Shown: positions 5,991-7,864 of the stretch, one piece after another
How the letters are laid out: every line of letters starts with the position of its first letter
Position numbering within the stretch: position 1 is the stretch's first letter
Source of the DNA: Nitrospirota bacterium
Lineage (GTDB): Bacteria > UBA2233
Direction: 5' to 3'
DNA: 7,864 nucleotides
NCBI GenBank assembly: GCA_011620345.1
Contig: WOZJ01000021.1
Location: 1 to 7,864 of the forward strand
Program-made: the position numbers and the translations under genes
Notes under the pieces: generated by a model
The model's database searches: none
What the model was told of the DNA's origin: nothing
The model's input: the letters and a program-made list of their open reading frames with translations, nothing else

Positions 5991-7037
5991 TTGACGCGCG
6001 GGCCGGTACGGGTTGCCATCTTTGGGGCGAGCGGCTATACGGGCTATGAGCTTCTTCGGCTGCTCAGCGGGCACCAAGGCGTAACGATTTCCCGCTTGTT
6101 TCGAGAAAACCCCCCATACGGTCCGCTCGAGACGTTGGGCGGGCCCTGGGCCCATTTTCAAGGGCTTTACTTTGAGGCCTACGAGGAGAGCTTGCTTGAG
6201 GGGGTGGACGTAGCCTTTTTGGCGCTGCCCGCAGGAAGCGCCGCGCCTTTTGTGTCAGGACTCCTTAAGAAGGACATCCGTGTTATTGACCTAAGCCCCG
6301 ATTTTCGGTTTCGGACGAAAGGCGGATACGAGGCTGTTTACGGTCCGCACCCATGCCCCGAGCTGCTTGAAGAGGCGGCATACGGCCTTCCAGAATTTTT
6401 CGGAGAATCCATCCAAAACGCGCGACTCGTGGCAAACCCAGGCTGTTATGCCACCGCAACGCTCCTGTTTTTGTATCCCCTGGTAAAAGAGGGCCTTATT
6501 GGGCAAGGGCCGATCGTAGCGGATGCGAAATCTGGGTTTTCTGGGGCGGGCAAAAAACCCACCCAGAAGGGTGTATTTTCAGAGGTCAACGAGAATTTTC
6601 GGGCGTACAGCCCGCTTGTCCACCGTCATGCCCCTGAAATGCTCGACGTGCTTGATAGGTTGGGGGCCAAAGCGGTTCCACTTCGTTTTGTGCCCCATTT
6701 GCTTCCCATCAATCGCGGAATTCTGGCTACGATTTACGTCCCGCTTGTGCGTGCCATGGATTTCTCCGAGATCGCATCGGCGTTTCAAGCCTGCTACGAA
6801 GGCTCTCCGTTCATCCGCCTTCTGCCTAGTGGTGTGCTGCCGGAAACGAGCGCCGTACGAGGCACTAACTTCTGCGACATCGGGTTTGTAAACGTAAAGG
6901 GGTATCCAGAGCTCGTCGGGTTCTCCTGCATCGACAATTTGGCCAAAGGGGCGAGTGGCCAAGCAGTCCAGAACTTCAACCTGATGATGGGGTTCGAGCA
7001 GACATGCGCGCTCTTGGGAGCGCCTTTGTATCCTTAG
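5991..7037 (+). CDS. argC: N-acetyl-gamma-glutamyl-phosphate reductase (ArgC)
   Basis: ArgC catalyses the NADPH-dependent reduction of N-acetylglutamyl-5-phosphate to N-acetylglutamate semialdehyde, the third step of arginine biosynthesis through acetylated intermediates. The 348-residue product has the usual length. The N-terminal dinucleotide-binding loop is GASGYTG (12-18). The catalytic cysteine is Cys152 in NPGCYATA, and the active-site histidine is likely His213 in HRHAPEM. The C-terminal family segment DNLAKGASGQAVQNFNLMMG spans 315-334. The start is a TTG at 5991 with GGAGGG (5979-5984) six bases upstream; no in-frame ATG lies near it. It is 19 bases downstream of rpsI, so it is probably co-transcribed with the ribosomal protein genes. 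No other arginine gene is in the window, and no arginine operator was recognised. Confidence 0.96.
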   Translation: MTRGPVRVAIFGASGYTGYELLRLLSGHQGVTISRLFRENPPYGPLETLGGPWAHFQGLYFEAYEESLLEGVDVAFLALPAGSAAPFVSGLLKKDIRVIDLSPDFRFRTKGGYEAVYGPHPCPELLEEAAYGLPEFFGESIQNARLVANPGCYATATLLFLYPLVKEGLIGQGPIVADAKSGFSGAGKKPTQKGVFSEVNENFRAYSPLVHRHAPEMLDVLDRLGAKAVPLRFVPHLLPINRGILATIYVPLVRAMDFSEIASAFQACYEGSPFIRLLPSGVLPETSAVRGTNFCDIGFVNVKGYPELVGFSCIDNLAKGASGQAVQNFNLMMGFEQTCALLGAPLYP

Positions 7038-7060
7038 GGCTGTGGAGCGGTGAGTAGGCT

Positions 7061-7088
7061 TTGTTCTTATGGAAGAGTGTGGTATAGC
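7061..7088 (+). promoter_or_regulatory. Candidate sigma-70-type promoter for cysE
   Basis: TTGTTC (7061-7066) and TATAGC (7083-7088) are separated by 16 bases in the gap between argC and cysE. Each hexamer matches four of six consensus bases. Transcription would start near 7095, giving a cysE leader of about 60 bases. No terminator for argC is visible before it, so read-through from argC is also possible. Confidence 0.4.
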
Positions 7089-7118
7089 TAGGAAGAAGGC
7101 TTAAGACCGCCGCACTCA

Positions 7119-7142
7119 ATGGACTGTTGCACGCAACAATAG
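7119..7142 (+). CDS. Candidate Cys-Cys leader peptide upstream of cysE
   Basis: ATG 7119 opens a seven-codon frame, M-D-C-C-T-Q-Q, ending at TAG 7140-7142. Two of seven codons are cysteine and adjacent (TGT TGC, 7125-7130), directly upstream of a cysteine-biosynthesis gene. The stop codon overlaps the first bases of the cysE Shine-Dalgarno (7141-7147), and the cysE ATG follows 12 bases after the stop. The Cys codons form the left arm of a hairpin at 7125-7138. This is the arrangement expected of a cysteine-responsive leader, as described for short cysteine-rich upstream frames in mycobacteria. Against it, no clear ribosome-binding site precedes ATG 7119 and the frame is short enough to be chance. 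Confidence 0.3.
   Translation: MDCCTQQ
7125..7138 (+). promoter_or_regulatory. Inverted repeat next to the cysE ribosome-binding site
   Basis: TGTTGC (7125-7130) and GCAACA (7133-7138) are exact inverted repeats two bases apart. As RNA they would form a 5-bp stem TGTTG/CAACA with loop CACG, ending two bases before the Shine-Dalgarno run (7141-7147). It could hinder ribosome loading on cysE or, as DNA, serve as a repressor site. A ribosome paused on the overlapping Cys codons (7125-7130) would keep the stem open. Confidence 0.4.
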
Positions 7143-7154
7143 GGGGGACCGCGC

Positions 7155-7754
7155 ATGTTTTCCCGCCTGAAAGAAGATGTTCGGACGGTTTTTGCCAAAG
7201 ACCCTGCCGCTCGGAGCGTGCTGGAAGTGCTCTTGTGTTACCCCGGGCTTCATGCCCTTTGGTTTTACCGGATCTCCAACGCCCTTTGGAAATGGAACGT
7301 AAAGTTGCCCGCTCGGCTGCTGTCGCATTTCGGAAGGTTCATGACGGGGATCGAGATTCATCCGGGATCAAAAATCGGCAGGCGCTTTTTTATCGACCAC
7401 GGCATGGGTACGGTCATCGGCGAAACGGCCGAGATTGGCGACGATGTGCTGATGTACCAAGGTGTGACGCTGGGCGGCACGAGCTTGAAAAAAGGGAAGC
7501 GGCATCCGACGATCGGCAACGGCGTCGTGATTGGCGCCGGGGCCAAGGTGCTGGGACCGATAAGGGTAGGGCACGAAGCAAGGATAGGGGCGGGAACCGT
7601 CGTGACTCGGGACGTTCCTGACGGGGCGACCTGCGTAGGAGTGCCTGGCAGGGTCATCTTCAAGGCTTCTTCGGAAAAAGGCCAGACCATCTATTTAGGC
7701 TCTCCCTGCAACGAGGGCTCGCTCCCAAAAGAGCTCGAGTGCAGGCCTGACTAA
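7155..7754 (+). CDS. cysE: Serine O-acetyltransferase (short CysE/EpsC type)
   Basis: CysE transfers acetyl from acetyl-CoA to L-serine, giving O-acetylserine, the precursor that cysteine synthase converts to cysteine. The 199-residue product is of the short Bacillus-like type, lacking the long N-terminal region of E. coli CysE (273). A helical N-terminal segment (1-55) precedes the left-handed beta-helix hexapeptide domain. Motifs include [20 protein letters not shown] (64-83), with the catalytic His82 next to Asp81, then [11 protein letters not shown] (85-95), QGVTLGGTS (102-110), [20 protein letters not shown] (115-134) and [20 protein letters not shown] (143-162). Hexapeptide acyltransferases of this kind form trimers or higher oligomers. 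The ATG follows an unusually G-rich site, AGGGGGG at 7141-7147. The last 30 residues are poorly conserved and contain two cysteines (185, 196). No cysK partner is within the window. Confidence 0.95.
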   Translation: MFSRLKEDVRTVFAKDPAARSVLEVLLCYPGLHALWFYRISNALWKWNVKLPARLLSHFGRFMTGIEIHPGSKIGRRFFIDHGMGTVIGETAEIGDDVLMYQGVTLGGTSLKKGKRHPTIGNGVVIGAGAKVLGPIRVGHEARIGAGTVVTRDVPDGATCVGVPGRVIFKASSEKGQTIYLGSPCNEGSLPKELECRPD

Positions 7755-7781
7755 TTGTTTTATTCCGGCCCATCGTATGAT
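7755..7781 (+). promoter_or_regulatory. Weak promoter-like pair after cysE
   Basis: TTGTTT (7755-7760) begins right after the cysE stop codon, and TATGAT (7776-7781) follows with a 15-base spacer, shorter than optimal. A start near 7788 would lead straight into the hairpin repeat at 7791 and then out of the window. The hexamers are good but the spacing and context make this uncertain. Confidence 0.25.
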
Positions 7782-7790
7782 AGAGCACGA

Positions 7791-7816
7791 TAGGCGGGAC
7801 ATTCCTGTCCCGCCTA
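7791..7816. repeat. Perfect 11-bp hairpin, part of a composite intergenic repeat
   Basis: TAGGCGGGACA (7791-7801) and TGTCCCGCCTA (7806-7816) form a perfect 11-bp stem with loop TTCC. It lies 36 bases after the cysE stop. No T-run follows on either strand, so it is not a standard intrinsic terminator, although it could still end or stabilise the cysE transcript. It directly abuts the second stem-loop repeat starting at 7820. At the window start, bases 3-11 before the related copy loosely resemble the right arm of this hairpin, so the two hairpins may form one composite element. Confidence 0.6.
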
Positions 7817-7819
7817 GCT

Positions 7820-7864
7820 ATGGCCACGCCCGCCGGGCCTGGAAAGGCCCGGCTATCGAAGGAG
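7820..7864 (+). repeat. Intergenic stem-loop repeat (second copy, runs off the window)
   Basis: GCCGGGCCT (7832-7840) and AGGCCCGGC (7845-7853) form a perfect 9-bp stem capped by GGAA (7841-7844). The flanks ATGGCC (7820-7825) and GGCTATCG (7851-7858) are shared with the copy at 12-55. Unlike that copy, all stem pairs here are Watson-Crick. The element reaches the last base of the window, so its right end is not seen. A REP-like or mobile miniature element is possible; no transposase or RAYT gene is present in the window. Confidence 0.6.

Noticed and set aside
7069-7104. Eleven-codon frame (starts M-E-E-C-G) between argC and cysE
   Set aside because: It has a single Cys codon, no good Shine-Dalgarno, and would lie upstream of the likely transcript start if the 7061-7088 promoter is used.
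7141-7153. AGGGGGGACCGCG resembles the conserved T-box antiterminator sequence, before a cysteine gene
   Set aside because: The leader is far too short for Stem I, there is no terminator, and the G-run serves as the cysE Shine-Dalgarno; probably coincidence.

Overview
The window is a compact, gene-dense stretch of bacterial chromosome, moderately GC-rich by eye (base composition not counted). Nothing in it looks like a phage, plasmid, transposon or CRISPR locus. It carries eight protein genes, all on the + strand, and one tRNA gene on the - strand. No stretch of 300 bases lacks a gene. The organism cannot be fixed from this sequence. The stress/sporulation trio is of the Bacillus type (PrkA, YhbH, SpoVR), but that trio occurs in many phyla, including non-sporulating ones. 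The order rplM-rpsI-argC and the structured intergenic repeats fit a Verrucomicrobiota-like or related Gram-negative bacterium; this is a low-confidence guess.

Layout. Bases 1-60 hold a degenerate copy of an intergenic hairpin repeat, and 7791-7864 hold a better copy with an extra hairpin. acpS (104-484) follows an extended -10 promoter so close that its mRNA may be leaderless. A tRNA-Arg(TCG) gene (complement 488-564) ends three bases past the acpS stop. The 147-base gap to prkA contains a near-symmetric TTATAGTATAA element that could start transcription both ways, toward the tRNA and toward prkA. Next come prkA (712-2631), yhbH (2653-3834) and spoVR (3827-5080), spaced 21 bases and then overlapping by 8. 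After only 33 bases come rplM (5114-5560), rpsI (5582-5971) and argC (5991-7037), all closely spaced. A 117-base gap leads to cysE (7155-7754).

How the genes relate. PrkA (AAA+ serine kinase-like), YhbH (von Willebrand A/MIDAS-type, DUF444) and SpoVR form a widely conserved genetic module linked to starvation, stationary phase and, in Bacillus, sporulation. Here the module directly precedes genes for ribosomal proteins L13 and S9 and an arginine-biosynthesis enzyme, with no visible terminator between them, so stress and growth functions may share transcripts. acpS activates acyl carrier protein. cysE makes O-acetylserine for cysteine synthesis.

Most noteworthy: (1) a seven-codon frame with two adjacent Cys codons, whose stop overlaps the cysE ribosome-binding site and whose Cys codons lie in the arm of a small hairpin, which is a candidate cysteine-sensing leader; (2) overlapping palindrome and hairpin in the rplM leader, the second of which would mask the Shine-Dalgarno; (3) a structured repeat at both ends of the window whose stem is kept by G-U wobble changes on one strand only. 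The rest looks like ordinary conserved housekeeping sequence.
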